Positions 8,138-16,772 of a stretch of DNA of 64,000 nucleotides are shown in pieces. Under the pieces are notes generated by a model. That model had not been told where the DNA came from. It saw nothing but the letters and a program-made list of their open reading frames with translations, and searched no databases. This stretch comes from Desulfarculaceae bacterium (lineage in GTDB: Bacteria > Desulfobacterota > Desulfarculia > Desulfarculales > Desulfarculaceae), in contig JAHLKT010000004.1 of the NCBI GenBank assembly GCA_020444545.1, positions 310,001 through 374,000 on the forward strand, written 5' to 3'. The translations under genes were made by a program, and so were the position numbers. Positions within the stretch are counted from its first letter, which is position 1. Every line of letters begins with the position of its first letter.

Positions 8138-9490
8138 ATGACTCCACCCGAAATAATTCAGCACCTGAGGGAGATCATCGCCGCCCAGGACCGCGACGCG
8201 CTCATGGTGGAGGTGTCCCAGGACCACCCGGCCGACGTGGCCGAGGCCCTGGCCACCCTGGACCCCCACGAGATCGCCCAGTTCGTGGAGATCCTGGGGC
8301 CCCGCGAGTCCCTGGAGGTCTTTGAGTTCCTGCCCTTTGACGTGCAGAGCTTCACCCTCAAGTACATGAGCCGCCCCAGCTTGGCCCAGCTCATGAACAT
8401 CATGAGCCCGGACGACCGCGCCGACCTCATGGAAGAGGTGGACGACGACTTCCAGGAGCGCCTGCTCTCCCTGCTGCTCAAGCACGAGCGCCAGAACGTC
8501 CTCAAGCTGATCAACTACCCCGAGGACAGCGCCGGCGCGCACATGACCACCGACTACGCCATCCTGCGCCCGGACAGCGACGTGCAGACCGCCCTGGAGC
8601 AGGTGCGCCTGCAAGCGGCCACCAAGGAGACCATCTATTACATCTACGTGGTGGATGCGACCCGGCACCTGGTGGGCCTGGTCTCCCTGCGCGACCTGAT
8701 CGTGGCCCGGCGCCGCAGCCGGGTGGAAGACATCATGTCCAAGCAGGTGATCAGCGTGCGGGGCGACGCGGACATCGAGGAGGTGGCCACCCTGTCCAAG
8801 CGCTACGACTTCCTGGCCGTGCCGGTCTTGGACGCCGATGAGCGCATGTTGGGCATCATCACCTTCGACGATCTCTACGACATCATGGCCGACGAGGCCA
8901 CCGAGGACATGTACCACCTGGCCAACCTGGACACCGACGAGAAGGTGAACTCCCCGCTCATGCGCTCGGTGAAGCTCAGGGTGCCCTGGTTGCTCACCGC
9001 CTTGGGATCGGGCTTGGTGGCCGCCTACACCGTCAGCCTTTTTGCAAAGACCATTCACGAGGTGGTGGCCTTGGCGTCGTTGATGACCATCGTGGCCCTG
9101 CTGGGCGGCAATGCGGGCAATCAGTCCCTGGTGGTGGTGGTCAGGGCCCTGGCCTTGGGTGAGATCAAGGTGGCCCACGACTGGCGGGTGCTCATGAAAG
9201 AGGTGGTGGTCGGCTTGTGCAACGGGCTCATCGTGGGCCTGGTGATCGGCGCCATTGCCGGATTTTGGTTCGGCAGCCCCTGGCTGGGCTTGATAATGTG
9301 GCTGGCCATCGTGGGCAACCTGTGCATCGCCGGCTTCTTTGGCTCCATGGTGCCCATACTGCTGCGCAAGCTCAACCTGGACCCGGCCCTGGGCAGCTCC
9401 ATCTTCGTCACCACGGCCACCGACGTGGGTGGCTTCTTCCTGTTCCTGGGCCTGGCCACCTTGGTGCTGCCCCATCTCATGGGCAAGTAG
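8138..9490 (+). CDS. mgtE: Magnesium transporter MgtE
   Basis: A 450-residue MgtE-type Mg2+ channel. Residues about 5-130 form the superhelical N domain (DVAEALATLDPHEIAQF), about 135-255 two CBS domains (EDSAGAHMTTDYA, FLAVPVLDADERMLGIIT), and about 280-450 the five-helix pore with the conserved GGNAGNQS near residue 323 and DVGGFFLFL near the end. The N and CBS domains sense cytoplasmic Mg2+ and close the pore when it is high. I chose the ATG at 8138, with GGAG upstream, over an in-frame start 13 codons earlier. The gene is monocistronic. The 138-base leader is too short for a full M-box riboswitch and I saw no such fold. Confidence 0.95.
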   Translation: MTPPEIIQHLREIIAAQDRDALMVEVSQDHPADVAEALATLDPHEIAQFVEILGPRESLEVFEFLPFDVQSFTLKYMSRPSLAQLMNIMSPDDRADLMEEVDDDFQERLLSLLLKHERQNVLKLINYPEDSAGAHMTTDYAILRPDSDVQTALEQVRLQAATKETIYYIYVVDATRHLVGLVSLRDLIVARRRSRVEDIMSKQVISVRGDADIEEVATLSKRYDFLAVPVLDADERMLGIITFDDLYDIMADEATEDMYHLANLDTDEKVNSPLMRSVKLRVPWLLTALGSGLVAAYTVSLFAKTIHEVVALASLMTIVALLGGNAGNQSLVVVVRALALGEIKVAHDWRVLMKEVVVGLCNGLIVGLVIGAIAGFWFGSPWLGLIMWLAIVGNLCIAGFFGSMVPILLRKLNLDPALGSSIFVTTATDVGGFFLFLGLATLVLPHLMGK

Positions 9491-9555
9491 CCGGGGCCAC
9501 CCGGCCGATTTCTTTCCCGGCAATTCGTTACTATTGATAAAGGAAGCCGCCCCCC

Positions 9556-9770
9556 GCAGCACAGCCAGGCGGCGGCAGACAAGGCGGCCCAAGGCTTGGG
9601 CCGCCAAGGGTCTTGGCCGGGAGCATTGGGCGTTGGCGGGGGCAACTCGCCACTCGACCCGATATGCCGCCAGCGGCACGCTGGCAAGTGAGTTCCGCAG
9701 GCGTATATGTCAATACGCCGAGGAAACGAGCGATGCCCGCAACGCAGTATCCCGCCGTCTGGCGAAGCCG
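9556..9770 (-). repeat. Structured intergenic repeat, copy 1 (with internal insertion)
   Basis: This copy fills most of the gap between convergent mgtE and the PIN-PhoH gene and ends directly at the latter's stop codon. Outer arms GCCAGGCGGCGG and CCGCCGTCTGGC pair, and an inner hairpin GGCGTAT/ATACGCC is perfect. Shared blocks with copies 2 and 3 are CACAGCCAG, GACAAGGCG, CAACGC and CTGGCGAAGCCG. Roughly 90 extra bases sit in its middle. Confidence 0.75.
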
Positions 9771-11096
9771 CTACAGTAGCTGAGCTCCTAGTTCGGCTAC
9801 CTGGGAACGCTCGCCCTTGACCAGAGTGACGTGCCCGCTGATCTCCTGGCTCTTGAGCTTTTCCACCAGATAGCTCAGCCCGTTGCTGGAGGAATCCAGG
9901 TAGGGGTGGTCTATCTGCTCCGGGTCGCCGGTGAACACGATCTTGGACCCCTCGCCCACCCGGGTGATCAGGGTCTTGATCATGTGGGGGGTCAGGTTCT
10001 GGGCCTCGTCGCACAGGATGAACTGGCGGGGGATGGAGCGGCCCCGGATGTAGGTGAGCGCCTCTATCTCCAGGATGCCCTGGGCGGTCAGGTACTCGGC
10101 CGCGCCCATGGGCGGGGCGTTCTTGCCCCGGCCGCTGGGGTAGTCGCGGAAGAGATACTCCAGGTTGTCGTAGAGCGGCTGCATCCAGGGGCGCAGTTTC
10201 TCCTCCTTTTCGCCTGGCAAAAAGCCCAGGTCCTGGCCCATGGGCACGATAGGCCGGGTGACCAGCAGGCGCAAATAGGCCTTGTTTTCCAAGACCTGCT
10301 CCAGGCCCGCGGCCAGGGCCAACAGCGTCTTGCCCGTGCCCGCGGTGCCCGAAAGGCTCACCACCGCCACCGCCGGATCCATCAACAGCTCCAGGGCGAA
10401 GCGCTGCTCCTTGTTGCGCGGGGTGATGCCGAAGCACTCGGCCGGGGTGTGCACCAGGGGCAGCAGGCGGCCGCCGCGGTGCCGGGCCAGGGCCGACTGG
10501 GAGGGGCGGCTGTTGTTGCGCATCACGAAGAACTGGTGGGGCTCGGCCGGGCCCAGGCCGTTCAGGCCCAACAGGCCCTGACGGTAAAAGGCGTCGATCT
10601 CGATGCCGTCCAGCCCCACCTCGCGGATGCCGGTGTAGAGCCGGTCGTAGTTGACCTTGTCGTTGAGGAAGTCCTCGGAGGGCACCCCCAAGACATCGGC
10701 CTTCACCCGGAGGTTCAGGTCCTTGGTCACCAGGATCACCGGCTCGCCCTGCTCTTGCTTCAGGCCCCAGGCCACGCTGAGGATGCGGTTGTCCGCCTTG
10801 TCCAGCCCCAGCACCCCGGGAAAACCGCCGCCATTGTGGCTGTGGTTCAGCTCGATGCGCAGGGTGCCCCCCGCGCCGCTGTCCACGCCCTGGGCCAGGG
10901 GTCCCTGGCGGCGCAGGCGGTCCAGCTCCCGCGAGACCTGGCGCGCGTTGCGCCCGATCTCGTCCTGGCGCCGTTTCTGGTCGTCGATCTCCTCGATGAC
11001 CGCCAAGGGCAGGACCACGTTGTTTTCCTGAAATGCAAAGAGGCTGGAAGGGTTGTGTAAAAGCACGTTGGTGTCGAGCACGTATGTTTTGCTCAT
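9771..11096 (-). CDS. PIN domain-PhoH family ATPase (YlaK/PhoH2-like)
   Basis: A 441-residue two-domain protein. Residues 1-150 are a PIN RNase domain: YVLDTNVLLHNP holds Asp8 and Asn10, with further acids at about Asp100 and Asp127. Residues about 225-441 are a PhoH ATPase with Walker A GTAGTGKT (250-257) and Walker B ILCDEAQN. Related PhoH2 proteins unwind and cleave RNA in an ATP-dependent way. The ATG at 11096 was chosen because the PIN strand starts right after it; the upstream in-frame extension looks non-coding. The gene is alone, with a structured repeat directly after its stop codon. No antitoxin-like small gene lies upstream, which argues against a toxin-antitoxin pair. Confidence 0.93.
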   Translation of the reverse strand: MSKTYVLDTNVLLHNPSSLFAFQENNVVLPLAVIEEIDDQKRRQDEIGRNARQVSRELDRLRRQGPLAQGVDSGAGGTLRIELNHSHNGGGFPGVLGLDKADNRILSVAWGLKQEQGEPVILVTKDLNLRVKADVLGVPSEDFLNDKVNYDRLYTGIREVGLDGIEIDAFYRQGLLGLNGLGPAEPHQFFVMRNNSRPSQSALARHRGGRLLPLVHTPAECFGITPRNKEQRFALELLMDPAVAVVSLSGTAGTGKTLLALAAGLEQVLENKAYLRLLVTRPIVPMGQDLGFLPGEKEEKLRPWMQPLYDNLEYLFRDYPSGRGKNAPPMGAAEYLTAQGILEIEALTYIRGRSIPRQFILCDEAQNLTPHMIKTLITRVGEGSKIVFTGDPEQIDHPYLDSSSNGLSYLVEKLKSQEISGHVTLVKGERSQVAELGAQLL

Positions 11097-11313
11097 GTGG
11101 GGCGCGCACCTCCATATGGGGTAGGAGTCACTAGCCATCCACAGTATATAGTGGTTCAATTGTGAAATCCAAGCCCCAAGGCGCCTGTAACCCAATCTTC
11201 ATGATGCCGCTTCCGGAACGGCTTCTCTTGGCAAGCGGCCCCTTACCTCCTAGAATTGAGCCATACACAGCAACAACTCCGCCACAAGGGGCAGGAGAGG
11301 ATTAAGACATAAG

Positions 11314-13221
11314 ATGCGCAACACCTACTGGCCCGACGCCTATCAAAGCAAGAAACGCACCGCCGCCCAGGCCATCGGCCAGATCAAGCGGGGGCAGCGG
11401 GTATTCGTGGGCTCCTCCTGCGGGGAGCCCCAGACCCTGGTCAAGGAGATGGCCGCCCAATCCTGCAACTTCAGCGACGTGGAGGTAGTGCGGGTGCTCA
11501 GCCTGGAGACCGCCCCCCTGACCATGATCGCCGACGAGACCGCCTGCCGCAGCCTAAACATCCGCTCCTTCTATTTGGGCTCGGCCAAGCCGCGTCATCT
11601 TTCCCAAGGCAAGCGCTTCCTCACCCCCATCAACCTCTCGGCCGTGCCCCGCCTGTTCAAGAGCGGCCAGCTCCCGGTGCACGTGGCCCTGATCCAGGTG
11701 AGCGAGCCCGACGACTTCGGCTGGGTGAGCCTGGGGGTGAGCGTGGACGTGACCATGGCCGCGGCCCAGTCGGCCGATTTGGTGATCGCCCAGGTGAACC
11801 CCTGCATGCCCCGCGTCCTGGGGCGCTCCTTCATGCATTTGAACGACATCGACCTGGTGGTGGAGGCCGAGGAGCCTCTCTTGACCGTGGGCGGGCCACC
11901 GGAGTTCGAGCCGGCCCGGATGATCGCCAAGAACGTGGCCCGGCTCATCGAGGACGGGGCCACCATGCAGATGAGCCTGGGCGCCGCGCCCCACGCCACC
12001 ATGGACGCGCTCAAGGACAAGAATGACCTGGGGGTGCACACCCAGTTCCTCACCGACGGCCTGCTGAACCTGGTGAGCCAGGGGGTTATCACCAACCGCA
12101 AGAAGGGCTTCAACGAGGGCAAACTGGTGGCCTCCGGGGCCATGGGCTCGGAGGGGCTCTACGAGTTTTTGAACGACAACCCGGGCATCGAGTTCCACCC
12201 CAGCGACTATGTGAACGACCCGGCGATCATCTCCCGCCACAACAAGATGGTGGCCCTGAACGTGGTGATGGCCATGGACCTGACCGGCCAGGCCGCGGCC
12301 GACGCCCTGCCCTACAACCACTTCACCGGGGTCAGCGGCATGATGGACTTCGTGCGCGGGGCCTCCGCCTCGCCGGGCGGCAAGAACATCCTGATGCTGC
12401 CCAGCACCACCCTGGACGGCAAGTCCAGCCGCATCGTGCCCCAGCTGGAGAACCTGGCCGTGGTGGTGCCCCGGGGCGACGTGCAGTACGTGGTAACCGA
12501 GTACGGGGTGGTGAACCTCTTCGGCAAGAGCCTGCAAGAGCGGGCCATCGCCATGATCTCCATCGCTCATCCCGATTTCCGCGACGAGCTGTTCGTGAGG
12601 GCCAAGGAGCTGGGCCTGCTGGGCAGCGAGCGCACCCTGGCCGAGAGCATCAAGAGCATCTACCCCGCCTCGGTGGAGGAGACCAAGATCATCGACGGGC
12701 AGGAGGTCTTGTTCCGCCCGGCCCGGCCCACCGACGAGCGCCAGATCCAGGAGCACTTCTACAACCTGGACCGCGACGACGTGATGCGCCGTTTCCTGCA
12801 CGAGCGGGTGAGCTTCGCCCGCCAGGACATGGCCGACATGTTCCAGGTGGACTACATCCGCGACATGACCCTGGTGGCCGTGGTGGGCGAGCCCGGCTAC
12901 GAGAAGGTCATCGCGGTGGCCAACTACTTCCTGGAGCCGGCCAGCAACCTGGCCGAGGTGGCCTTCTCCGTGGCCCGCGAATGGCAGCAAAAGGGCCTGT
13001 CCAGCATCCTGTTGCAGAAGCTGACCCACAGCGCCCGCGAGCACGGCATCAGCGGTCTGACCGCCTACACCCATCCGGCCAACCGGGGCATGATCGCCCT
13101 GTTCAAGAAGCTGCCCTACAAGGTGAAGAGCGCCTACGACGGCGGGGTGCTGAGCCTCAGCGCCCGCTTCGACGAGCCCGCCCCCCCGGCCCAGCGCAAG
13201 ACGCCGCCGCCCCAGGAATAG
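11314..13221 (+). CDS. Acetyl-CoA hydrolase/transferase family protein with C-terminal GNAT domain
   Basis: A 635-residue fusion. Residues about 10-440 are a class I CoA-transferase of the acetyl-CoA hydrolase/4-hydroxybutyrate CoA-transferase family (GVSGMMDFVRGASASPGGK, YVVTEYGVVNLFGKSLQERA, IAHPDFRDEL). Residues about 465-620 are a GNAT fold with acetyl-CoA-binding stretch SVAREWQQKGLSSILLQKL. The position of the catalytic glutamate of 4-hydroxybutyrate CoA-transferase (Glu238, in HSEM) is occupied by Gln244 here (HTQF). Such fusions are known in deltaproteobacteria, and the GNAT domain may acylate the transferase half or a partner. The gene stands alone between divergent and terminator-flanked neighbours. 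AGGAGAGG lies some 16 bases before the ATG. Confidence 0.88.
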   Translation: MRNTYWPDAYQSKKRTAAQAIGQIKRGQRVFVGSSCGEPQTLVKEMAAQSCNFSDVEVVRVLSLETAPLTMIADETACRSLNIRSFYLGSAKPRHLSQGKRFLTPINLSAVPRLFKSGQLPVHVALIQVSEPDDFGWVSLGVSVDVTMAAAQSADLVIAQVNPCMPRVLGRSFMHLNDIDLVVEAEEPLLTVGGPPEFEPARMIAKNVARLIEDGATMQMSLGAAPHATMDALKDKNDLGVHTQFLTDGLLNLVSQGVITNRKKGFNEGKLVASGAMGSEGLYEFLNDNPGIEFHPSDYVNDPAIISRHNKMVALNVVMAMDLTGQAAADALPYNHFTGVSGMMDFVRGASASPGGKNILMLPSTTLDGKSSRIVPQLENLAVVVPRGDVQYVVTEYGVVNLFGKSLQERAIAMISIAHPDFRDELFVRAKELGLLGSERTLAESIKSIYPASVEETKIIDGQEVLFRPARPTDERQIQEHFYNLDRDDVMRRFLHERVSFARQDMADMFQVDYIRDMTLVAVVGEPGYEKVIAVANYFLEPASNLAEVAFSVAREWQQKGLSSILLQKLTHSAREHGISGLTAYTHPANRGMIALFKKLPYKVKSAYDGGVLSLSARFDEPAPPAQRKTPPPQE

Positions 13222-13233
13222 CCCCGACATGAC

Positions 13234-13260
13234 GGGCCGGCCGGGTCTCCGGCCGCGCCC
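13234..13260 (+). terminator. Hairpin after the CoA-transferase/GNAT gene
   Basis: CGGCCGG and CCGGCCG pair around a GTCT loop, extended outward by GGGC/GCCC with one bulge. No U-run follows. It lies 13 bases after the stop and before the symporter-kinase operon. Confidence 0.55.
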
Positions 13261-13333
13261 GAATTATAGGCGGTTCACGCCGAAGGGGTAAATTTGCTAC
13301 AATCGCGCTGGGTATTCATCAAAGGAGGGGTTG

Positions 13334-13372
13334 ATGAGCCCGGCAAAACCACCCGCCGGAGATGGCCGTTGA
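13334..13372 (+). CDS. Possible 12-residue leader peptide upstream of the small membrane protein
   Basis: ATG at 13334 is preceded by an excellent AAGGAGG site and opens a 12-codon frame (MSPAKPPAGDGR) that ends in TGA overlapping the TTG start of the next gene. Either it is a translated leader that couples to the downstream gene, or a single-base indel splits what should be one N-terminus. Confidence 0.4.
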   Translation: MSPAKPPAGDGR

Positions 13373-13602
13373 ACCGGCCCCATCGCGTATTGGGCAGCTC
13401 CGCCTTTGCGGTGCTGGTCTTCGTGATCAGCCTGGTGCTGTTCCATTGGCCCTTCCTGGCCGACGACGGCCACTGGACCCCGCCCCAACTCTATCTGACC
13501 ATGTTCGCCGCCTGGGCCCTGGTGATCCTGCTGGTGTTCCTCTTCTCCTGGTTCCTGCCTCCGGCCGGCGCCGATCAAGACGACGAAACGGACTCGGGTT
13601 AA
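13369..13602 (+). CDS. Small two-helix membrane protein preceding the symporter-kinase (CbrX-like position)
   Basis: A 77-residue protein with two hydrophobic helices (about residues 7-24 and 41-61) and an acidic tail ending DDETDSG. I do not recognise a named family by sequence. It ends six bases before the symporter-histidine kinase gene. In Pseudomonas a small membrane protein, CbrX, is translationally coupled to the similar kinase CbrA, so an analogous role is plausible but is inference from position. The only in-frame starts are TTG codons at 13369 and 13294. I favour 13369, with GGAGA upstream and overlap with the leader stop. Small subunits also accompany acetate-type symporters (see the DUF4212 gene at 17779). 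Confidence 0.7.
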   Translation: MNRPHRVLGSSAFAVLVFVISLVLFHWPFLADDGHWTPPQLYLTMFAAWALVILLVFLFSWFLPPAGADQDDETDSG

Positions 13603-13608
13603 GCCGCG

Positions 13609-16600
13609 ATGTTCGAAAGCCTCACGGTCATCACCGTCTTCTGCCTGTACATGGGCCTGATCTTCGCCCTGGCGGTGTGGGCAGAGCGGCGCCAGGCCGC
13701 GGGCAAGAGCGTGGTCAACAACCCCCTGGTCTACGCCCTGTCGCTCAGCGTCTACTGCACCACCTGGACCTATTACGGCTCGGTGGGCTACGCGGCCAAC
13801 AGCGGGCTGCTGTTTCTGACCATCTACCTGGGCCCCACCATGGTGGTGATGTTCTGGTGGGGCCTGCTGCGCAAGCTGGTGCGCATCAAGACCACCCACC
13901 ACATCACCTCCATCGCCGACTTCATCGGCGCGCGCTACGAAAAATCGGTGCCCCTGGCCGGGCTTGCCACCATCATCGCCCTGGTGGGCACCATGCCCTA
14001 CATCGCCTTGCAGTTAAAGGCGGTGCTCACCACCTTTGACATGATCACCCAGGACACCGGCATGGCCAGCGCCTTCATCGGCTCCCACGTGGGGCCCATC
14101 GTGCTGGTGCTGATGGTGGTGTTCACCATCATCTTCGGGGTGCGCCGCCTGGACCCCACCGAGCGCCACGAGGGCATCGTCATGGCCGTGGCCGCCGAGG
14201 GCCTGGTCAAGCTGGTCTTGTTCATGGCCGCGGGCGTGTTCGTGGTCTACGTGCTCTACGACGGCTTCGGCGACATCTTCGCCCGCTACGCCCGGCTGAG
14301 CGAAAATCTGCCCGGCCTGGCGGTGGGCTCGCGCACCACCAACTTCCTCACCTGGACCAGCTACCTGGTGCTTTCGGCCAGCGCGGTGATGTTTTTGCCC
14401 CGCCAGTTCCACATCGCGGTGGTGGAGAACCAGAACGAGGAGCACATCAAAAAGGCGATGTGGCTCTTCCCGCTCTACATGTTTTTGATCAACCTGTTCG
14501 TGTACCCCATCGCCCTGGCCGGGCTCTTGGACGGCCTGCCTCTGGCCTCGGCCGACACCTACGTGTTGCAGCTACCGCTAAAAAGCGGCAACCATTTGCT
14601 CACCCTGCTGGTGTTCCTGGGCGGCTTTTCGGCGGCCACCTCCATGGTGCTCATCACCTCCATGACCATGGCCACCATGATCTCCAACCACCTGCTGCTC
14701 CCCTTGGTGGACTGGATTCCGGCCCTGGGCTTTATCGAGCGCCATTTGCTCAAGTCCCGCTGGCTGGCCGTGACCTGCTTCATCCTCATGGGCTATTGGT
14801 TCGAGCGCCTGGTGGGCGGCGAGGTGATGCTGGTCAACATCGGCATCATCTCCTTCGCGGCGGTCTTGCAGTTCGCCCCGGCCATCGTGGGGGGCATCTT
14901 CTGGCGCCAGGCCAACTCCCGGGGCGCGGTGCTGGGGCTCAGCGCGGGCTCCCTGGTGTGGGCCTACACCATGCTCCTGCCCGCCCTGGTCACCGGCGGC
15001 TGGTTCTCGCCCCACCTCATTGAGCACGGCCCCCTGGGCATCGATTTCCTCAGGCCCGAGCGCCTCTTCGGGGTGCGGGGCATGGACCCGGTGAGCCACA
15101 GCGTGTTCTGGAGCCTGTTGGCCAACGTGGTGGCCTATATCCTGGGCTCCCTGGCCCGGCGGCCGGACCAGCAGGCCCAGCGCGACGCGGAGAGCTTCGT
15201 GCACGCCCTTACCGACGAGGGGCGCCTGACCCGGGGGGTGCGCCACGAGGCCTATATCAGCTTGGCCGAGAAGCGCCGCCGCATCGAGTCGCTCCTTTTG
15301 CGCTACTTCGAGCCCGCCGGCGCGGCGGCCATCACCGAAAAGAGCCTGCACGAGACCCAGCTGGTGGGCCGGGAGCGCATCTCCATCACCGAGCTGGCCG
15401 ATCTGTACAACGAGGTGGAAAAGAACCTGGCCGGCGTGGTGGGCACCGCTGGCGCGCACCGCGCCCTGATGTCGGCCGGGGTCTTCACCCCCCGCGAAGC
15501 CCAGGAGCTCAGCGAGGTCTACGGCGAGATTTTGGCCGGCCTGCGGGCGCGGCCCGAGGACCTGAAACGGCGCATCAACTATTTGCAAGAGCGCCAGCAG
15601 CTGACCAACCTGCACGCCGAGGAGCTGGAAGAAAAGGTGGTGGAGCTGCAAAACCAGATACTCAGGCGCAAGATGGCCGAGCAGCAGGTGCGCGAGAGCG
15701 AGGAGCGCTACCGCACGGCCATCGAATATTCCAACGACGGCGTGGTGTTGATCAAGGACAACATCCTCTGGTACGTGAACCGCAAGTTCGCCGAAATGTT
15801 CGGCTATGACTCGCGGCGGGAGATCGTGGGGCGCTCCCTGGGCACCATCGTGCATCCCGAGGACCGCGAGCGGGTGGTGGCCATCAGCGCGGGGCGCCGC
15901 CAGGGCCAGGTGGTGCCCAGCCGCTACGACTTCAAGGGACTACGCAAGGACGGCAGCTCCCTGTTCATCGCGGTGAGCGCCACCATCGTTTCCTACAAGG
16001 GGCGCACCGTGAACCTGGCCTATCTGCGCGACGTGACCGACCGCCGCCGCCACGAGGACGAGATACGCCAGCTCTCCCGCCGCCTGATCCAGGGGGCCGA
16101 GGACGAGCGCAAGCGCCTGGCCGCGGACCTGCACGACGAGTTCGGCCAATCCCTGACCGCCCTGCACCTGGGGGTGCGCTCCCTGGAGAGCAGCCTGCCC
16201 ACGGAGCTGGCCTTGCAGCAGGCCCGCTGCGAGCAGCTCATCCTGCGCATAGAGGACCTGGCCGAAAACGTGCGCAAGATATCTTCGGACCTGCGGCCGG
16301 ACATGCTGGACCACCTGGGCCTCATCCCCACTTTGGAGTGGTATGCCGAGGAACTTCGCCAGCGGGCCACGGGCCTGGAGGTGGAGTTCAAGGCGGTGGG
16401 TTTTAAAAGAAGGCTTGACCCCAAGGTCGAGATCGTCTTGTATCGAATAATGCAGGAAGCTCTGAACAATGTGGTGAAGCACGCCGGGGCCGGGAAGGTG
16501 AGCATTCGCCTGACCTACTCCCATCCCACGGCCATCATGGTTATCAGCGACGACGGGCGGGGCATGGATATCTCCAAAGACGCCCCGGCCCGAGAGCCTT

Positions 16601-16758
16601 CCTCTGGCATCGGCCTGATAAGCATGCGCGAGCGGGTGGCCTCGGTGGGAGGCACCATCGATATCCGCTCCGAACCGGGCAAAGGCACCACCATCCGGGT
16701 GGCCCTGCCCGACCAGCCGCCGCCGAACGCCGAACCCCTTCTCGAGGCCGAGGCCTAG
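13609..16758 (+). CDS. Sodium:solute symporter-domain sensor histidine kinase with PAS (CbrA-like architecture)
   Basis: A 1049-residue hybrid of transporter and kinase. Residues 1 to about 490 form a sodium/solute symporter domain with some 12-13 helices (YYGSVGYAANSGLLF, IADFIGARYEKS). After a coiled linker comes a PAS domain (about 690-805; ESEERYRTAIEYSNDGVV). The kinase core is of the HisKA_3 (NarX/DegS) class with phospho-acceptor His842 in DLHDEFGQ, then an ATPase domain with EALNNVVKHA, DDGRGMD and GIGLISMRERV. It probably senses flux or binding of a carboxylate or amino acid and phosphorylates the regulator encoded next, 14 bases downstream. CbrA itself pairs with an NtrC-type partner; here the HisKA_3 class matches a LuxR-type one. 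Confidence 0.93.
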   Translation: MFESLTVITVFCLYMGLIFALAVWAERRQAAGKSVVNNPLVYALSLSVYCTTWTYYGSVGYAANSGLLFLTIYLGPTMVVMFWWGLLRKLVRIKTTHHITSIADFIGARYEKSVPLAGLATIIALVGTMPYIALQLKAVLTTFDMITQDTGMASAFIGSHVGPIVLVLMVVFTIIFGVRRLDPTERHEGIVMAVAAEGLVKLVLFMAAGVFVVYVLYDGFGDIFARYARLSENLPGLAVGSRTTNFLTWTSYLVLSASAVMFLPRQFHIAVVENQNEEHIKKAMWLFPLYMFLINLFVYPIALAGLLDGLPLASADTYVLQLPLKSGNHLLTLLVFLGGFSAATSMVLITSMTMATMISNHLLLPLVDWIPALGFIERHLLKSRWLAVTCFILMGYWFERLVGGEVMLVNIGIISFAAVLQFAPAIVGGIFWRQANSRGAVLGLSAGSLVWAYTMLLPALVTGGWFSPHLIEHGPLGIDFLRPERLFGVRGMDPVSHSVFWSLLANVVAYILGSLARRPDQQAQRDAESFVHALTDEGRLTRGVRHEAYISLAEKRRRIESLLLRYFEPAGAAAITEKSLHETQLVGRERISITELADLYNEVEKNLAGVVGTAGAHRALMSAGVFTPREAQELSEVYGEILAGLRARPEDLKRRINYLQERQQLTNLHAEELEEKVVELQNQILRRKMAEQQVRESEERYRTAIEYSNDGVVLIKDNILWYVNRKFAEMFGYDSRREIVGRSLGTIVHPEDRERVVAISAGRRQGQVVPSRYDFKGLRKDGSSLFIAVSATIVSYKGRTVNLAYLRDVTDRRRHEDEIRQLSRRLIQGAEDERKRLAADLHDEFGQSLTALHLGVRSLESSLPTELALQQARCEQLILRIEDLAENVRKISSDLRPDMLDHLGLIPTLEWYAEELRQRATGLEVEFKAVGFKRRLDPKVEIVLYRIMQEALNNVVKHAGAGKVSIRLTYSHPTAIMVISDDGRGMDISKDAPAREPSSGIGLISMRERVASVGGTIDIRSEPGKGTTIRVALPDQPPPNAEPLLEAEA

Positions 16759-16772
16759 GCAAGGAGATCACT

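Noticed and set aside
9771-11096. Toxin-antitoxin reading of the PIN-PhoH gene
   Set aside because: No small upstream antitoxin gene is present, and the protein is the long PIN-PhoH fusion found as a housekeeping gene in many bacteria.
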